From: a virus
DNA length: 63,974 nt
Direction: 5' to 3' (one strand)
IMG/VR virus record: IMGVR_UViG_3300036785_000518
Coordinates: 1-63,974 of that record
The stretch's first letter is position 1. Every line of letters begins with the position of its first letter. The position numbers and the translations under genes were made by a program. Positions 62,547-63,974 of the stretch are shown here, piece by piece. The notes beneath the pieces are model-generated. The model was not told where the DNA came from and did no database searches. It saw only the letters and a program-made list of their open reading frames with translations.

Positions 62547-63974
62547 ATGCAGCAGGAGTACGTCAACGGGGGCGCTGTGTTCGATATTCCGAGCATGGGG
62601 GTAGTACCAGGGCCCGGGCAGAAAACCGAGCCAGCGACGCCCGTGCGGCCGCCAGCGGCCTTCTTTTCCCCACGCAAGGTCGAGACGCGCCACGGCACGT
62701 TCTCGATTTATGACGAGGACGAGCTGGTCGGCCTGTCGCTGGCGACCTATGGCGAATATTCCGAAAGCGAGGTCGTTGTTTTCCGGAAATGCCTGCGCCC
62801 TGGTCACGTCGCCATCGATGTCGGCGCTAACATCGGCGCCTTCACGGTGCCGATGGCGAGGTTGGTCGGGCCCACCGGCCAGGTGATTGCGTTCGAGGCG
62901 TCGCCGACCAACGTGCCGCTCTTGATGAGCAACCTTGCCCAGAACGGGCTGCCGCAGGCGAAGGTCATTCCGATGGCGGCGTCCGACCATGTCGGCACCA
63001 TCAAGGTATCCCGGCAGGACGCGCTGCACGCCTATTGCCGCCCCGAGATCAACGACGGCGACTTCGAGATCGGCTGCACCACGATCGACAGCCTCGAACT
63101 GCCCGCGGTGCAGTTCATTAAGATCGATGTCGATCGCCACGAGCAGCAGGTGCTGCGCGGCGCCGAGGCGACGATCAAGCGCTGCCGACCGATCATTTAC
63201 ATCGAGAACGAGGACCAAGATACGTCCGAAGCGCTGATCGCCCAGCTTGTTTCGTACGGCTATCGCATGTACTGGCATCGGCCATACCACTTCAACAGCG
63301 GCAATTTCCGCGGCGTGAAGCGCAACATCTTCGGTGTGCTGGTGTCCGTCATGATGCTGTGCGTGCCCGAAGAGGGCGCCAGCGACGGCAAGCCGTGGGG
63401 CGTGAGCAACCTCGACGAGGTCGCCGACATCCGCCAGGACGACCAGATGTTCGAGCGCGAGATCATCCGCTACCGCCGGGTGATCGAGCGCGAGCCGAAC
63501 GACCTGATGTCGCGGCTTTTGGTGGCTCATTATGAGCAGCTCATGCAGCGCACCTACAACGCCGCGACGCTGATCGAGACCAACCTGCGGATCGATCCCG
63601 AGCACAAGCCGACGCTGCATGTGCGCGCGCTGCACGATCTGCAGATGGGACGCTGGCGGAAGGGCTGGAAAGGCTACGAGCTGCGCCACGGCCAGCCGCA
63701 CCTTCATCTGATCGGTGCCGATCGCAAGCACGACTGCCCGCGGTGGGACGGCACGCCGACCAATGAGCCGGTGGCGATCTGGAGCGAGCAGGGATACGGC
63801 GACACCATCATGTTTGCCCGCTTCATGAAGCATGTTCTTGCCCGCGCGCCGAACGCGTTTCTTGAGGTGCAGCCCGAGTTGTGGGAGCTGTTCGAATATT
63901 CGCGCGGCCTGCTCGGCCTGCCGCAGAATGCAATCTACCGCCTGCGCCGCCAGCTGCCGCCCTATGCGTTCCAT
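62547..63974 (+). CDS. FkbM-type methyltransferase fused to TPR / glycosyltransferase-like region (partial)
   Basis: The 3' end is cut by the window; 476 codons are visible from the ATG at 62547 (GGAAAGGTGACGC upstream). Residues about 45-260 are a FkbM methyltransferase: IDVGANIGAFTVPMARL (AdoMet site, Asp91-Gly93), VIAFEASP, VIPMAASD, TTIDSL and FIKIDVDRHEQQVLRGAEATI. From about residue 300 there is TPR-like helix sequence and then RWDGTPTNEPVAIWSEQGYGDTIMFARFMKHVLARAP, as in TPR-linked heptosyltransferase-like proteins. It probably modifies glycans of virion or host surface. Function inferred. Confidence 0.8.
   Translation, partial: MQQEYVNGGAVFDIPSMGVVPGPGQKTEPATPVRPPAAFFSPRKVETRHGTFSIYDEDELVGLSLATYGEYSESEVVVFRKCLRPGHVAIDVGANIGAFTVPMARLVGPTGQVIAFEASPTNVPLLMSNLAQNGLPQAKVIPMAASDHVGTIKVSRQDALHAYCRPEINDGDFEIGCTTIDSLELPAVQFIKIDVDRHEQQVLRGAEATIKRCRPIIYIENEDQDTSEALIAQLVSYGYRMYWHRPYHFNSGNFRGVKRNIFGVLVSVMMLCVPEEGASDGKPWGVSNLDEVADIRQDDQMFEREIIRYRRVIEREPNDLMSRLLVAHYEQLMQRTYNAATLIETNLRIDPEHKPTLHVRALHDLQMGRWRKGWKGYELRHGQPHLHLIGADRKHDCPRWDGTPTNEPVAIWSEQGYGDTIMFARFMKHVLARAPNAFLEVQPELWELFEYSRGLLGLPQNAIYRLRRQLPPYAFH

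Noticed and set aside
62401-62604. Plus-strand short hydrophobic ORF before the FkbM gene
   Set aside because: Its first codons are the GGCCGCC-TTCCT-GGCGGCC terminator-like hairpin, and its end overlaps the FkbM start in another frame. The hydrophobic look comes from the hairpin sequence.
62517-63974. Long minus-strand open frame of about 485 codons
   Set aside because: It is the antisense shadow of the FkbM gene. It is compositionally odd (His/Arg/Ala-rich) and shows no motif, while the plus frame has clear methyltransferase motifs.
1-63974. Integrase, attachment sites, or a prophage boundary
   Set aside because: No tyrosine or serine recombinase motif and no flanking repeat were found in the window, so lysogeny can be neither supported nor excluded from this stretch.

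Overview
The window is almost entirely a tailed-phage genome (or the bulk of one). It encodes a large terminase, portal, major capsid protein, contractile-tail sheath and tube, tape measure, and a P2-like set of baseplate proteins, so the particle should be a myovirus. Coding density is very high, genes mostly overlap by ATGA/TGATG junctions, and no gene-free stretch exceeds 300 bases. No integrase, tRNA, rRNA or CRISPR array was seen. The high G+C content, a DUF3309-type membrane miniprotein and a Rap1a/Tai-like secreted protein suggest an alphaproteobacterial host, probably Hyphomicrobiales (Bradyrhizobium/Rhodopseudomonas-like). The host call is inference.

Layout. Bases 1-8393 (+): replication and early genes. 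These are a RuvC-like nuclease, an SF2 helicase interrupted by a LAGLIDADG intein, a zinc-finger/Toprim primase, SSB, and a run of small zinc-ribbon or unknown proteins. Bases 8397-13080 (-): a leftward accessory operon with a secreted Rap1a-like protein, an HTH regulator, a DUF932 protein and small unknowns; one of these appears split by an in-frame TGA. A sigma70-like promoter at 13117-13145 can drive it. Bases 13193-16882: small genes, then a possible small terminase and a run of miniproteins ending at a terminator. Bases 16899-25660: large terminase, two fibre-like proteins and small genes. Bases 25653-37980: portal, head morphogenesis protein, peptidoglycan-binding protein, DUF2213 protease/scaffold, cement protein, major capsid protein, a methyltransferase on the opposite strand, and head-completion proteins. 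Bases 37998-51171: gp10-like protein, baseplate V, a Tad2-like anti-Thoeris protein, W/gp25, J, a repeat-bearing protein I, and fibre proteins. Bases 51706-61454: sheath, tube, chaperone, tape measure, U, X, D. Bases 62547-end: a FkbM methyltransferase fused to TPR/glycosyltransferase-like sequence, cut by the window edge.

The structural region is unusually rich in homing-type nucleases: HNH, GIY-YIG and endonuclease VII-like genes, mostly next to essential morphogenesis genes, in addition to the intein. The HNH-class genes are each preceded by a hairpin. Other unusual features are about 16 tandem repeats fused to baseplate protein I, two peptidoglycan-hydrolase domains in the tape measure, and domains shared between otherwise different virion proteins. 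Functions are from motif recognition by eye; none was tested by database search.
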